DNA of 48,036 bases from Knoellia flava TL1. Lineage in GTDB: Bacteria; Actinomycetota; Actinomycetes; Actinomycetales; Dermatophilaceae. The stretch is from contig NZ_AVPI01000030.1 of assembly GCF_000768675.1 (NCBI RefSeq), positions 1 through 48,036 of the forward strand. Reading direction: 5' to 3'. Shown here piece by piece: positions 1-9,053 of this stretch (its first letter is position 1; every line of letters begins with the position of its first letter). Position numbers and translations under genes: made by a program. The notes beneath the pieces are model-generated. The model was not told the origin of the DNA. It made no database searches and saw nothing but the letters and a program-made list of their open reading frames with translations.

Positions 1-908
1 CCACCGTGCCCCGCGAACCCGCCGGATCCGCCCCGACGCCCCTGGTCGCGTCCGGACCTCCCGCGTCCCTGACCGCCGGGTCCTCGCCCGGGACCGCGGC
101 CACGCTCCCGCCCGACGTCCCCACGGCCGCTGTCGAGGTGGCGGGTGCTCCCCCGCACCCAGCCGTCGTCGGCGCGGCGCTGCTCGGCGCCGCGGATCGC
201 CTGGACGAGCTCGGGGTTGACCCGTGGCGTCGACCCGTCCTCGCGAGGCTCGGCGGTCTCGTCGACGAAGAGGTCGAACATCGAGGTGCCGACGAGCATG
301 TGCTGCCAGAGCGGCACCGGCCGGTGCTCCGAGACGACCACCGCATGGTTGCCGCGCACCTCGGCGAGCCAGTCGCCGAACTCCTCGGCGTTGCTCACCG
401 TCGCCGACAGCGAGACGACCTGCACCGACTCGGGCAGGTGGATGATGACCTCCTCCCAGACGGCGCCGCGGAAGCGGTCCGCGAGGTAGTGAACCTCGTC
501 CATGACGACGAAGCCGAGTCCTCGGAGGGTGGACGAGCCGGCATACACCATGTTGCGGAGCACCTCGGTCGTCATGACGACGACGGGAGCCTCACCGTTG
601 ACCGACGCGTCGCCCGTGAGGAGGCCGACCTTGTCGGGTCCGTGGACGGCGACGAGGTCGTGGTACTTCTGGTTCGACAGCGCCTTGATGGGCGTCGTGT
701 AGAACGCCTTGCGTCCCGTCGCCAGCGCGAGGTGGACGGCGAACTCGCCGACGATCGTCTTGCCGGCCCCCGTCGGTGCCGCGACGAGGACCCCCTGTCC
801 TGCCTCGACGGCACGACACCCCTCGAGCTGGAACTCGTCGAGGTCGAAGCCCTGGGAGGCGACGAAGGTCGCGAGGTGCGAGGACGGCTCCGCAGTGGGC
901 TCGCTCAT
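1..908 (-). CDS. Ski2-like DEAD/DEAH-box RNA helicase, N-terminal part (cut by window edge)
   Basis: About 302 N-terminal residues of a superfamily 2 helicase are present; the reading frame stays open to base 1. Visible motifs in order are Walker A APTGAGKT (44-51), motif Ia TTPIKALSNQKY (71-82), motif II DEVH (137-140) and motif III SAT (168-170). The DEVH box and the Ia wording fit the Ski2/Mtr4-like helicases that actinobacteria usually carry next to tatC. The family unwinds RNA with ATP hydrolysis; the bacterial substrate is not settled. ATG at 908 lies 9 bp after the lipid kinase stop, so the gene is probably the last member of the pafB-pafC-tatA-tatC unit. The C-terminal helicase lobe lies outside the window. 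Confidence 0.9.
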   Translation of the reverse strand, partial: MSEPTAEPSSHLATFVASQGFDLDEFQLEGCRAVEAGQGVLVAAPTGAGKTIVGEFAVHLALATGRKAFYTTPIKALSNQKYHDLVAVHGPDKVGLLTGDASVNGEAPVVVMTTEVLRNMVYAGSSTLRGLGFVVMDEVHYLADRFRGAVWEEVIIHLPESVQVVSLSATVSNAEEFGDWLAEVRGNHAVVVSEHRPVPLWQHMLVGTSMFDLFVDETAEPREDGSTPRVNPELVQAIRGAEQRRADDGWVRGSTRHLDSGRGDVGRERGRGPGRGPGGQGRGRSGRDQGRRGGSGGFAGHG

Positions 909-917
909 GCGGTCAGG

Positions 918-1814
918 CTACGTCAGGACGGTCACTGCTCCGGGGACGACCTCGCACTCGATCGGCAGCGGTTCGAACCGCTCGCCGTCGGCGTAGGAGA
1001 CGATGCCCTTCGCCTCGAGCCGCACATGACGGCCGGTCAGGATCTCGACGGCCGGATGGTCGACGTGCGCGCCCTTGAAGACCTTGGGGAAGACCTTGAG
1101 CAGCGTGGGGATCGACACCTCGTGGAGGATGAGGACGTCGATCATCCCGTCGTCGTAGGACGCGCTCGGGACGACCTTCATGCCCCCTCCGTATGCCGGC
1201 CCGTTGGCGACCGCGACCAGCATCGCCTTGGTCTCGTGCCGGGTGCCGTCGATCTCGACGACGTAGGGAATCGGCCTGAAGACGCCGAGCTCGCGCGCGA
1301 TGGCGAGGTTGTAGCGCATCTGGCCCTTGGGCCAGCGCCACCCGTTGGCCCGCTCGTTGACGACGGCGTCGAAGCCGGCGGCGAGGACGCCCACGAACCA
1401 GCGCGGGTTGCCGTGCGGGTCGAGGACGCGGACCGCGTCGATGCGCCTGGTCGCGCCGCGGGTGATCCGCTCGACCGCCTTGGCGGCGTCCCGCACCGGC
1501 AGTCCCAGCTCACGGGCGTTGTCGTTGCCCGTGCCCGCGGCGATGATGCCCAGCGGCACGTCCGTGCCGGCGACGAGGTTGACGCCCAGGTGGACCATGC
1601 CGTCGCCACCGGCCACGACGAGGACGTCGACCGACCGGGCCTCGATGGCGGCCCGGGCACGCTCGACGGCGTGCGCGCCGTCCATGGCCGAGAGGTCGAC
1701 GACCTCGTGACCGGCGGCGGCGAGCAGCGACGCGGCCTCCCTCCCGATCCGGGCGCCGGTGTTCTTGCCGGCCGTCGGGTTGATGACGAGGCCGACGCGC
1801 AGGTGCGCGCTCAC
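918..1814 (-). CDS. Diacylglycerol/lipid kinase family protein (YegS/DagK type)
   Basis: 298 aa. The diacylglycerol-kinase catalytic signature is seen: NPTAGK near the N-terminus (12-17), GGDG (69-72, here GGDGM rather than GGDGT) and AAGTGND (92-98), which form the nucleotide site in this family. Members phosphorylate diacylglycerol, sphingoid bases or other lipids; the exact substrate cannot be read from sequence. The GTG start at 1814 overlaps the tatC stop by 4 bp (GTGA), which indicates translational coupling. The change of Thr to Met in the glycine-rich loop is a small oddity. Confidence 0.88.
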   Translation of the reverse strand: MSAHLRVGLVINPTAGKNTGARIGREAASLLAAAGHEVVDLSAMDGAHAVERARAAIEARSVDVLVVAGGDGMVHLGVNLVAGTDVPLGIIAAGTGNDNARELGLPVRDAAKAVERITRGATRRIDAVRVLDPHGNPRWFVGVLAAGFDAVVNERANGWRWPKGQMRYNLAIARELGVFRPIPYVVEIDGTRHETKAMLVAVANGPAYGGGMKVVPSASYDDGMIDVLILHEVSIPTLLKVFPKVFKGAHVDHPAVEILTGRHVRLEAKGIVSYADGERFEPLPIECEVVPGAVTVLT

Positions 1815-2653
1815 AGCGTCGAGGCCTCGTCGTCCGACGTCTGCAGCCAGTCGGGCCGCTCCTGCTCACGGCGCCGGTCGAGCAGGCGCGCGATGCCGTA
1901 GGCGACGAAGTAGAGGACGACGAGCGGGGTCGCCAGCAGGAGCATCGTGTAGGGGTCAGGCGTCGGCGTCGCGATCGCGGCGAAGAGCACGATGAGCACC
2001 ACCGCCGGGCGCCAGCCCTTGAGCATGACGTGTGAGGGCAGGACCTTGGCGACGTTGAGCGCGACGAGGACGACCGGGAAGAGGAAGGCGATCCCGAAGA
2101 CGAGGATGAAGCGTGTGACGAAGGAGAAGTAGAGCGCCGCCTCGGGCAGGTTGGCCGCTCCCTCGGGCGTGAACCCGAGGAGGATCTCGACCGCCTTGGG
2201 CAGGGTGACGTAGCCGAACCAGCAGCCGCCGAGGAAGAGCGGGACGATCGCCGCGATGAACATCAGCGAGATCCGCTTCTCCTTCTTCGTCAGCCCGGGG
2301 ACGATGAAGGCCCACGCCTGCCAGAGCCACATGGGCGCCGACATGATCGTCCCCGCCCAGATGGCCAGGCTGAGGCGCTGCGAGAAGGCGGCCGTGAGTC
2401 CGGCGTAGTTGAGGTCGATGAGCGACCCCTCACCCCGCTGCTCGGCAATCGTCGCGATGGGGCGGGTGAGGTGCTCGTAGATGATGTCGAAGAGGTACCA
2501 CCCGACGACCGAGCATGCGATGAGGGCCGCGGCGGCGATGAAGAGCCGTCGCCGGAACTCGCGCAGGTGGTCGCCCAGCGACATCCTGCCCTCGGGGTCG
2601 CGCCGGCGCCGTCGGGGCAGCCGAGGGCGACCGGGTCTTGCAACTCGGGCCAT
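1811..2653 (-). CDS. tatC: Sec-independent protein translocase subunit TatC
   Basis: 280 aa multi-spanning membrane protein and core of the twin-arginine translocase, which exports folded proteins. The N-terminal cytoplasmic signature SLGDHLREFRRR (25-36) and the long hydrophobic segments with a conserved Pro/Glu pattern are typical of TatC. The start is uncertain. ATG at 2653 gives a basic leader ending in RDPEGRM, common in actinobacterial TatC, but has no clear ribosome site. An internal ATG at 2584 (MSLGDHL) has GAGG upstream. It lies 14 bp after tatA and overlaps the lipid kinase start, so tatA-tatC-kinase form one unit. Confidence 0.95.
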   Translation of the reverse strand: MARVARPGRPRLPRRRRRDPEGRMSLGDHLREFRRRLFIAAAALIACSVVGWYLFDIIYEHLTRPIATIAEQRGEGSLIDLNYAGLTAAFSQRLSLAIWAGTIMSAPMWLWQAWAFIVPGLTKKEKRISLMFIAAIVPLFLGGCWFGYVTLPKAVEILLGFTPEGAANLPEAALYFSFVTRFILVFGIAFLFPVVLVALNVAKVLPSHVMLKGWRPAVVLIVLFAAIATPTPDPYTMLLLATPLVVLYFVAYGIARLLDRRREQERPDWLQTSDDEASTL

Positions 2654-2667
2654 GTGGGGTGGGCGGG

Positions 2668-2967
2668 TCAGGCGGTGGTGCCGGAGGTGGGCCCGGACGT
2701 GTTGTCGGTCCGCGGCGCGTTCTCGTCCACGGCGGAGGTGCGCCGCGCCGCGTCGACATCGGCCTCGCGGTGCACGGTCTCGCCGGGGACGGTCTCGGAC
2801 TTCTTGTCCTTGCCGTCGTTCTTCATCTCGTCGACCTCGGACTTGAAGACGCGGGCCGAGCGTCCGAGGCTGCGCGCCGCGTCGGGCAGGCGCTTCCAGC
2901 CGAAGATCACGATGAGCAGGACCGCGATGATGATGATCTCGGGGGCGCCGAGTCGGCCACCAAACAT
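2668..2967 (-). CDS. tatA: Sec-independent protein translocase subunit TatA
   Basis: 99 aa. A single N-terminal transmembrane helix (about 8-23) is followed by the hinge [14 protein letters not shown] and an amphipathic helix, then a long charged, Ser/Thr-rich tail; this is the TatA/E layout. TatA oligomers form the transport path opened by TatC. ATG at 2967 is preceded by GAAGG at a good distance. It follows pafC (30 bp gap) and precedes tatC, the standard actinobacterial order pafB-pafC-tatA-tatC. No separate tatB is seen nearby. Confidence 0.95.
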   Translation of the reverse strand: MFGGRLGAPEIIIIAVLLIVIFGWKRLPDAARSLGRSARVFKSEVDEMKNDGKDKKSETVPGETVHREADVDAARRTSAVDENAPRTDNTSGPTSGTTA

Positions 2968-2996
2968 GAGTTGCCTTCTTCCGGTGAGGGTCGCTG

Positions 2997-3965
2997 TCAG
3001 TCTACGTCGTGGGTCTGTGGAGCCAGGGCTGCCGAGGCCCTCGCGGCGATGCGCTCCCTGAGATCCTCCGGTGAGGTGACGAGCACGTGGCCGCCCATGC
3101 GGAGGACGAGCCGCTCGAGCCAGGCCGTGTCGGCGGTGCGCAACGTGATCGTGCGCGAGCCGTCGGGCTCGTCGGTCGCGGACTCGACGGGGTAGTAGTC
3201 GCTCACCCACAACGCGCCCGGCTGGAGGCGCAGGGAGACGAGGAGGTCGGACTCGGTGGGGCTGAAGATGCTCTCGCCGAGCTCGCGCGGGGCCGCGCCC
3301 TCGGGCGGCGTGCCGTCCTCGTCGAGGAGGTCGAGGGCCTCGACCCGGTCGAGCCGGAACATCCGGACGCCGACGGCACGGTGGCACCAGCCCTCGAGGT
3401 ACCAGTGGCCCTCGGCGGCGATGACCCGCATCGGGTCGACGTCGCGCTCGGTCGACTCGTCGCGTCCGGGCACGTGGTAGGTGAGGTGGAGGCGGCGGTG
3501 CCTTTCGACCCCCTCGCGGGCGCGCGCCAGCACGCCCGCGTCCACGGCGTCGGTGAGGTCGACCGAGACCCGCGACGCGGGCTCGGCGGCAGCGCCCGCC
3601 GCGGCCTCGAGCTTGGCCAGGGCCCGCTCGATCGCGTCGCGCTCGGTGAGGCCGGGCACGTCGAGGAGGGTGCGCAGACCGACGATGAGGGTCACCGCCT
3701 CGTCCACCCCGAGCCGCAACGGGCGCGAGATCGTGTCGGCGTTGCCGACGAAGACCCGGCCGCCCTCCCAGTCGGCCTCGATGAGCTCGTCCGGCATCTG
3801 GCCGTAGCCGCAGAGGAAGAGCAGGTTGAGGTCGGACTCGAGCTGCTCGACGCTCACGCCGAGCCCGGCCGCCGCCTCCTCGAGCTCGATGCCCTGGCGG
3901 TTGACGAGCCACGGCACCATCGTGAGGAGCCGGGTGAGCCGGTTGGTCGCCGTCTCCGCTGCCAT
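2997..3965 (-). CDS. pafC: WYL-domain transcriptional regulator PafC
   Basis: 322 aa. It has an N-terminal winged-helix-like region (about 1-60), a middle WYL domain with the sequence HWYLEGWC that names the family, and a C-terminal WCX extension. In mycobacteria PafC pairs with PafB to activate the RecA-independent DNA-damage response; the same role is inferred here. ATG at 3965 overlaps the pafB TGA by one base, so the two are translationally coupled, consistent with a heterodimer made in equal amounts. Confidence 0.93.
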   Translation of the reverse strand: MAAETATNRLTRLLTMVPWLVNRQGIELEEAAAGLGVSVEQLESDLNLLFLCGYGQMPDELIEADWEGGRVFVGNADTISRPLRLGVDEAVTLIVGLRTLLDVPGLTERDAIERALAKLEAAAGAAAEPASRVSVDLTDAVDAGVLARAREGVERHRRLHLTYHVPGRDESTERDVDPMRVIAAEGHWYLEGWCHRAVGVRMFRLDRVEALDLLDEDGTPPEGAAPRELGESIFSPTESDLLVSLRLQPGALWVSDYYPVESATDEPDGSRTITLRTADTAWLERLVLRMGGHVLVTSPEDLRERIAARASAALAPQTHDVD

Positions 3966-4954
3966 CACGCACCTGCCTCGTGGACGGCGAGCACGGCCCG
4001 CAGCTGGCTGCGTACGCGCTCGGCGAGCTCCTCCGGCTCGACGACCTGGACGTCGTCGCCGTGGCCGGTCACCTCGGCGGCGAAGCCGTCGACGTCGTGG
4101 AAGTCGAGGGTGAGCTCGGACCAGCCGCCGTCGGTCTCGGTCGTCGACGTCGCGCGGCGACGCAGGCTGTGGCCCGCGCCGGGGCGCACGAGCAGGCGCG
4201 CCACTCGGGCGTCGCCGCGCGGCGCCGAGCTCTCGACGAGGACCCGGGCCTCGAAGCCGTCGGGGACGTCGAACGAACCCGCACGGCCCGCGGTGCGGAC
4301 CGTGCCGTCGATGCGCGAGAGTCGGAAGACCCGGGTGTCGTCGCGGTCGAGGTCGTGGCCGGCGAGATACCAGCGACCGTGCCACTGGACGAGGGACCAC
4401 GGCTGGACGGTGCGCACCTGCGCCTCCGCCCGCTCGGGTCGCCGGTAGCCGAAGGTGATCGGAGTCCGGCTGAGCACGGCGTCCTTGACGGCGTCGAAGG
4501 CCGGCTCGGTCGTGCGCAGGCGCGGCTCGATGCCGATGAGGGCGGCGTCGTCGCGCTCGACACCGGCGGCGCGCAGCTTGCGCAGCGCCTGGGCCGCGGG
4601 GCCGGCCATCGAGGCCTGCGCCCAGCTCCGGCTCGCGAGACCGAGGACCGCGAGCTCGTCGGGCTCGAACTCGATGTCGGGCAGGGCGTAGTCGCGCTGG
4701 TGGATGCGGTAGCCCGGCTCGTCCTCGTGCAGGACGTCGATCTCCTCGGTGACGAGCGGGACGCCCAGCGCTCGGAGCTCGTCCTTGTCGCGCTCGAACA
4801 TCCGGTCGAAGGCCTCGGTCGACGCGGTCTCGCCGTACTGCGGCACGAGGCCACGGATCTGGGCCTTGGCGAGCGGGCGTCGCGTGTAGAGGAGGACGAG
4901 CACGAGGTTGAGCAGCCGCTCGGTCTTGGCCGCGGGCCCCTGCGCTGCACTCAT
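3965..4954 (-). CDS. pafB: WYL-domain transcriptional regulator PafB
   Basis: 329 aa, with an N-terminal helix-turn-helix (about 8-70) and a WYL domain containing GRWYLAGHD, partner of PafC. A longer frame opens upstream to 5083 but would run antisense through DUF3866. ATG at 4954 (MSAAQG) gives the family length. A TACCGT hexamer ends 8 nt before this ATG with no ribosome site, so the mRNA is probably leaderless. Transcription is divergent from DUF3866, with only 32 bp between the starts. Confidence 0.93.
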   Translation of the reverse strand: MSAAQGPAAKTERLLNLVLVLLYTRRPLAKAQIRGLVPQYGETASTEAFDRMFERDKDELRALGVPLVTEEIDVLHEDEPGYRIHQRDYALPDIEFEPDELAVLGLASRSWAQASMAGPAAQALRKLRAAGVERDDAALIGIEPRLRTTEPAFDAVKDAVLSRTPITFGYRRPERAEAQVRTVQPWSLVQWHGRWYLAGHDLDRDDTRVFRLSRIDGTVRTAGRAGSFDVPDGFEARVLVESSAPRGDARVARLLVRPGAGHSLRRRATSTTETDGGWSELTLDFHDVDGFAAEVTGHGDDVQVVEPEELAERVRSQLRAVLAVHEAGA

Positions 4955-4962
4955 GATGTCCG

Positions 4963-4968
4963 ACGGTA
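4963..4968 (-). promoter_or_regulatory. -10 element of leaderless pafB promoter
   Basis: TACCGT on the minus strand ends 8 nt before the pafB ATG. There is no Shine-Dalgarno sequence in between. Confidence 0.4.
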
Positions 4969-4973
4969 GTCGA

Positions 4974-4979
4974 TACCCT
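4974..4979 (+). promoter_or_regulatory. -10 element of leaderless DUF3866 promoter
   Basis: TACCCT ends 7 nt before the GTG at 4987. It sits back to back with the pafB -10 element (4963-4968), so the two promoters share about 20 bp. Confidence 0.45.
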
Positions 4980-4986
4980 GCCTCCC

Positions 4987-6090
4987 GTGATGCAGTGGCG
5001 CGAGGGCGTGGTCGTCCGACAGATCCGTGAGTGGCCCGGAGCCGTCGAGTATGCCGTGACGCTCGCTCCCGCCGCCGACGCACCGACCGAGGTGCGCGCC
5101 CTCGCCTACACGGCGATGGTGGGCCGGCCCGAGGTGGGCGACCGAGTCGTCCTCAACGCCTCGGCGCTGCTCAAGGGGCTCGGTACCGGTGGGCTCGCCT
5201 TCGTCGTCGCCGTGCCCGACCGGCTGCCGGCCGACGCCCCCGACTCCCCCGGCCACATCGTCAAGGCCCGCTACACCCCACAGCAGCAGATGTTCCTCGC
5301 CGTCGACGAGCAGGACAGCCCGCACCACCACGTCCTGCGTGACGCCGAGTCGGTCGAGGGCATGCCCGTCGTCGTCGCGGATCTCCACTCGTCCCTGCCC
5401 GCCGTCATCGCAGGCGTGCGCACGGTCGACCCCGACGCGAGGGTCGCCTACGTCATGACCGACGGTGGTGCCCTCCCCCTCGCCTTCTCGCGCGCGGTCG
5501 CCGGGCTCAAGGAGGCGGGGTGGCTCACCTCGACGATCACCGTCGGGCAGGCCTTCGGCGGTGACCACGAGGCGGTCTCGCTGCACAGCGGGCTGCTCGC
5601 CGCCAAGCACGTCGCGGGCGCCGACGTCACGGTCGTCACCCAGGGGCCGGGCAACGTCGGCACCGGCACGCGCTGGGGCTACTCCGGTGTCGCCGCCGCA
5701 GACGCGCTCCACGCGACGACGGCCCTCGGGGGCACTCCCGTCGCCGCACTCCGCGTCTCGGGAGCCGACCCAAGACCGAGGCACCGCGGGATCTCGCACC
5801 ACAGCACGACGGCATACGGGGATGCGCTCTTCTCCCCGGCGGTCGTGCCGGTCCCGGCAGGCGGGGGCGAGCTGGCCGCGCTCGTGCGCTCGCAGGCGGC
5901 GACGCTCGCCGAACGCAGCCGTGCCGACCTCGAGGTCGTCGAGGTCGGCACGGAGGGCCTGCTGGAGGCGCTGCGCTCGTCCCCGGTCCGGCTGTCGACG
6001 ATGGGTCGGGGCCTCGAGGAGGACCTCGCCGCCTTCGTCGTCAGCGCCGTCGCCGGGGTGTGCGCGGCGCAGCGGGTCAGCGCACGCTGA
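4987..6090 (+). CDS. DUF3866 family protein
   Basis: 367 aa, function unknown. The protein starts GTG-ATG (MM) and shows the family pattern: an N-terminal beta-rich region with KARYTPQQQM, a central segment in which a conserved YVMTDGGALP precedes GQAFGGDHEAVSL, and TQGPGNVGTGTRWGYSG. The Gly-rich and His/Asp motifs look like an enzyme active site, but no reaction is known to me. The gene is regularly found beside pafB in actinobacteria. Its 3' end overlaps the convergent FKBP gene by 14 bp. Confidence 0.9.
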   Translation: MMQWREGVVVRQIREWPGAVEYAVTLAPAADAPTEVRALAYTAMVGRPEVGDRVVLNASALLKGLGTGGLAFVVAVPDRLPADAPDSPGHIVKARYTPQQQMFLAVDEQDSPHHHVLRDAESVEGMPVVVADLHSSLPAVIAGVRTVDPDARVAYVMTDGGALPLAFSRAVAGLKEAGWLTSTITVGQAFGGDHEAVSLHSGLLAAKHVAGADVTVVTQGPGNVGTGTRWGYSGVAAADALHATTALGGTPVAALRVSGADPRPRHRGISHHSTTAYGDALFSPAVVPVPAGGGELAALVRSQAATLAERSRADLEVVEVGTEGLLEALRSSPVRLSTMGRGLEEDLAAFVVSAVAGVCAAQRVSAR

Positions 6091-6463
6091 CGAGGTCCAC
6101 GACGAAGATGAGGCTCTCGCCGGGCTTGATGACGGCGCCGGCGCCGCGCTCGCCGTAGGCGAGGTCGCTCGGGATGAGCAGGCGGCGACGGCCGCCCTCC
6201 TTCATCCCGACGATGCCCTCGTCCCAGCCACGGATGACCTGACCGACGCCGAGGCGGAAGTCGAGCGGCTCGCCGCGGTTCCACGAGGCGTCGAACTCCT
6301 CGCCGGTCGAGTGGGCGACACCGACGTAGTGGGCCGAGACGGTCGAGCCGACCGTGGCCTCGGCGCCGTCACCGACGGTGATGTCCTCGATGACGAGCTC
6401 GGTGGGAGCCTCGTCGCCCGGGAAGTCGATCTCCGGCTTGGTGGTGTTGGGGTCGAAGCCCAT
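6077..6463 (-). CDS. Cytoplasmic FKBP-type peptidyl-prolyl isomerase
   Basis: 128 aa single-domain FKBP. It catalyses cis-trans isomerisation of Xaa-Pro bonds. Family landmarks are AHYVGVAHSTGEEFDASW (44-61), GQVIRGWDEGIVGMKEGG (74-91) and the IPSDLAYGERG segment (97-107). There is no signal peptide, so it is cytosolic. ATG at 6463 has AAAGGA upstream. It sits downstream of the FKBP lipoprotein and pafA, a common arrangement in actinobacterial Pup loci. Confidence 0.93.
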   Translation of the reverse strand: MGFDPNTTKPEIDFPGDEAPTELVIEDITVGDGAEATVGSTVSAHYVGVAHSTGEEFDASWNRGEPLDFRLGVGQVIRGWDEGIVGMKEGGRRRLLIPSDLAYGERGAGAVIKPGESLIFVVDLVSVR

Positions 6464-6496
6464 GAGGGGTCCTTTCGCGAAGGGTGGCTCGGATGG

Positions 6497-6537
6497 GTGC
6501 AGCGGTGGTGCGGTGCAGCGGTGGTGCGGTGCAGCGG
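6497..6537. repeat. 16-bp tandem repeat, 2.5 copies
   Basis: The unit GTGCAGCGGTGGTGCG occurs at 6497-6512 and 6513-6528, with a third partial copy at 6529-6537. It fills most of the gap between the two FKBP genes and ends 1 bp before the stop codon of the lipoprotein gene. Confidence 0.85.
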
Positions 6538-6538
6538 G

Positions 6539-7486
6539 TCAGACGGCGCCGAGGATGTCGACGACGAAGACCATGGTGTCGGTGCCCTTGATCTCGCCCT
6601 GGCCCTGGGCGCCGTAGCCGTCGGCGGGCGGGACGACGAGGAGCAGGCGGCTGCCGACGGTCTGGCCGACGATGGCCTTGTCCCAGCCGGGGACGACGGC
6701 GCCGACGCCGATGGCGGTCGGGTAGCCCGTCGCGTTGGAGTCGAAGACCTTGCCGTCGCGCCACAGGGCGCCGGTATAGGCGACCTTGATCGTCTGGCCC
6801 TTGGCCACCTTGTCGCCCTTGCCGGTGACGAGTGGCTGGTTGACCAGTGCCGTCGGTGGGGTGGTCTTGGGCATCGTGATCGTGGCGGCCTTGCCCGGGT
6901 TCATCTTCACGGTCGGCAGGCCGGCCTTGGGCGCGACGGCCGCGCCCTCGGCCTCCTTGAGGGGCGTCGACACCTTGACGACGTCGACGACGAAGAGGAT
7001 CGGGTCCTCGGCCTTGAGGCCGAGGTTGGTGTTGCCCTGCGGGCCGTAGACGTCCGAGGTCGGGGCGCCGATGAGCAGGCGCGAACCGGGCTTGGAGCCG
7101 GGGAGCTGGGTGGTGAAGAGCGGCAGCATCTGCTGGTCGGTGAGGTCGATGCCGAGCGTCTGCCCCTCCTTCCACGTGCTCGTGACGACCTTGCCGTCGG
7201 TGCCGTTGACGATCTGGGCCTTGATCGAGACCATGTCGGTCTTCGCTGCGGCCTGGCCCTGGCCCTCGGTGACGACGCGCTTGGTCTCACCGGTGAGCTT
7301 GAGCGGCTTGGGGGCGATCGTGACGGTCGGCTCCTTGGCAGGGTCGGAGCCCTCGACCTTGACCTGGGCGAGCGGGCCGGACCCGGCCTCGGAGTCGCCG
7401 GAGCCGGTGGACTCGCCGCAGCCGACGAGGGCGACGGCGCCCAGGGTCAGGGCAGCGACGAAGGGGGTGAAGCGTGCGCGGGACAC
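6539..7486 (-). CDS. FKBP-type peptidyl-prolyl isomerase lipoprotein, two tandem FKBP-like domains
   Basis: 315 aa from GTG at 7486. The N-terminus is a lipoprotein signal peptide: basic start, hydrophobic stretch, then lipobox LVGC at residue about 23, so the mature protein is probably anchored on the outer face of the membrane. Two FKBP-like halves follow. The second (about 200-315) keeps VAYTGALWRDGKVFDSN and VPGWDKAIVGQTVGSRLLLVVPP, while the first is more degenerate. GTG at 7486 was chosen because GAGG lies 9 nt upstream; an in-frame ATG at 7531 is possible. It follows pafA by 59 bp. A role in folding exported proteins is inferred. Confidence 0.88.
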   Translation of the reverse strand: MSRARFTPFVAALTLGAVALVGCGESTGSGDSEAGSGPLAQVKVEGSDPAKEPTVTIAPKPLKLTGETKRVVTEGQGQAAAKTDMVSIKAQIVNGTDGKVVTSTWKEGQTLGIDLTDQQMLPLFTTQLPGSKPGSRLLIGAPTSDVYGPQGNTNLGLKAEDPILFVVDVVKVSTPLKEAEGAAVAPKAGLPTVKMNPGKAATITMPKTTPPTALVNQPLVTGKGDKVAKGQTIKVAYTGALWRDGKVFDSNATGYPTAIGVGAVVPGWDKAIVGQTVGSRLLLVVPPADGYGAQGQGEIKGTDTMVFVVDILGAV

Positions 7487-7545
7487 AGCGAAGTACCTCG
7501 GATCGAACAGGGGGTGGGATCGCCCCACCATAACCACACGACCTG

Positions 7546-8907
7546 TCACATCCCTGAGATGAGCCGCTCCACCCGGGGGTCCTCGTTGCGGAACGGGTCC
7601 TTGCACAGGACGGTGCGCTGGGCCTGGTCGTTGAGCTTGAGGTGGACCCAGTCGACGGTGAAGTCGCGCCGGTGCTCCTGCGCCGCGCGGATGAAGTCGC
7701 CACGCAGCTTGGCCCGGGTCGTCTGCGGTGGCCGGACCTTGGCCTCGAAGACCTCGGGGTCGGTGACGGCGCGAGCCGCCCTCCCCCGCGCCTGGAGCAG
7801 GTAGAAGAGCCCGCGGTGTCGGGTGATGTCGTGGTAGGCGAGGTCGATCTGTGCGAGCCGCGGGTGCTCGAGGTCGAGGCCGTGCCTCGTGGCGTAGTCG
7901 TCGAGCAGGCGGTACTTGATCATCCAGTCGATCTCGGTGTCGACGGCCGCGTGGTTGCCGGTCTCGATGGCGTCCAGCGTGCGCTCCCACAGGTCGAGGA
8001 CCGTCTTGTGGTCGGGGTCGCGTGCGCCCTCGCGCTCGACGTATGCCGTCGCGGCGGCGAGGTACTCGCGCTGCAGGTCGAGGGCGCTGAGCTCCCGGCC
8101 GTTGGCGAGACGGACGAGCCGCCGCCCCGTCATGTCGTGGCTGATCTCGCGGATCGCCCGGATGGGGTTCTCGAGGGTGAGGTCGCGCATGACGACGCCG
8201 TCCTCGATCATCCGGAGCACGAGGTCGCACGACCCGACCTTGAGCATCGTCGTCGTCTCGCTCATGTTGGAGTCGCCGACGATGACGTGGAGGCGCCGGT
8301 ACTGCTCGGCGTCGGCGTGCGGCTCGTCGCGGGTGTTGATGATCGGCCGGCTGCGCGTCGTCGCCGACGAGACGCCCTCCCAGATGTGGTCCGCCCGCTG
8401 GCTCACGGCATACTCCACGCCCTTCGAGGTGCGTACGAGCTTGCCTGCGCCGCACGTAATCTGGCGGCTGATGAGGAACGGCAGCAGGGTGTCGGAGAAC
8501 ACCTGGAAGTCGCCGCCGCGCCCGACGAGGTAGTTCTCGTGGCAGCCGTAGGAGTTGCCGGCGGAGTCGGTGTTGTTCTTGAAGACGTAGATCTCGCCGG
8601 TGACGCCGTCCTCGCGCAGCCGGGCCTGGGCGTCGGCGACGAGCCCCTCGACGACCCGCTCCCCCGCCCGGTCGTGCGCGACGAGCTGGCGCAGCGAGTC
8701 GCACTCGGCGGTGGCGTACTCCGGGTGGCTGCCGACGTCGAGGTAGAGCCGCGAGCCGTTGGCGAGGAAGACGTTGCTCGAGCGACCCCAGGCGACGACC
8801 TTGCGGAAGAGGTAACGGGCGACCTCGTCGGGCGTGAGTGTGCGCTGGCCCTCGGACGAGGCGGTGATGCCGTACTCGTTCTCGATCCCGAAGATCCGTC
8901 GCTCCAT
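7546..8907 (-). CDS. pafA: Pup--protein ligase PafA
   Basis: 453 aa. PafA uses ATP to join the C-terminal Glu of Pup to substrate lysines. The carboxylate-amine ligase fold starts with [13 protein letters not shown] (Glu9 in the Mg-ATP site); [17 protein letters not shown] (54-70) carries Asp57 at the place of the conserved catalytic Asp. [20 protein letters not shown] is the second family signature. The Dop-specific loop is absent, which separates it from dop in this window. ATG at 8907 is 6 nt after a TAGGGT hexamer with no ribosome site, which suggests a leaderless transcript. Two plus-strand genes separate it from prcA. Confidence 0.97.
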   Translation of the reverse strand: MERRIFGIENEYGITASSEGQRTLTPDEVARYLFRKVVAWGRSSNVFLANGSRLYLDVGSHPEYATAECDSLRQLVAHDRAGERVVEGLVADAQARLREDGVTGEIYVFKNNTDSAGNSYGCHENYLVGRGGDFQVFSDTLLPFLISRQITCGAGKLVRTSKGVEYAVSQRADHIWEGVSSATTRSRPIINTRDEPHADAEQYRRLHVIVGDSNMSETTTMLKVGSCDLVLRMIEDGVVMRDLTLENPIRAIREISHDMTGRRLVRLANGRELSALDLQREYLAAATAYVEREGARDPDHKTVLDLWERTLDAIETGNHAAVDTEIDWMIKYRLLDDYATRHGLDLEHPRLAQIDLAYHDITRHRGLFYLLQARGRAARAVTDPEVFEAKVRPPQTTRAKLRGDFIRAAQEHRRDFTVDWVHLKLNDQAQRTVLCKDPFRNEDPRVERLISGM

Positions 8908-8913
8908 GACGTC

Positions 8914-8919
8914 ACCCTA
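8914..8919 (-). promoter_or_regulatory. -10 element of leaderless pafA promoter
   Basis: TAGGGT (minus strand) ends 6 nt before the pafA ATG. A weak -35, TTCGCA at 8936-8941, sits 16 bp upstream. Confidence 0.5.
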
Positions 8920-9011
8920 GTCTCGGCGGGTCTCGTGCGAAGGCGGGTCGGCGCCGTGTCCGGTCCAGCATCCGGGACGGCGGTACCAGCATTCGGCCCC
9001 TAACGGCATGT

Positions 9012-9040
9012 TTGATTTTCGACAACGCTGTGTTATCGAT
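9012..9040 (+). promoter_or_regulatory. Possible peroxiredoxin promoter
   Basis: This is an unusually AT-rich island between pafA and the peroxiredoxin gene. TTGATT (9012-9017) and TATCGA (9034-9039) are spaced 16 bp apart and lie just before the GAGAGG ribosome site. Confidence 0.35.
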
Positions 9041-9053
9041 GAGAGGACCCCAC

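Noticed and set aside
6-1901. Long open frame on the plus strand (631 codons)
   Set aside because: It runs antisense to the helicase and lipid kinase, whose motifs are clear. Long antisense frames are expected in DNA this GC-rich, and the translation shows no domain.
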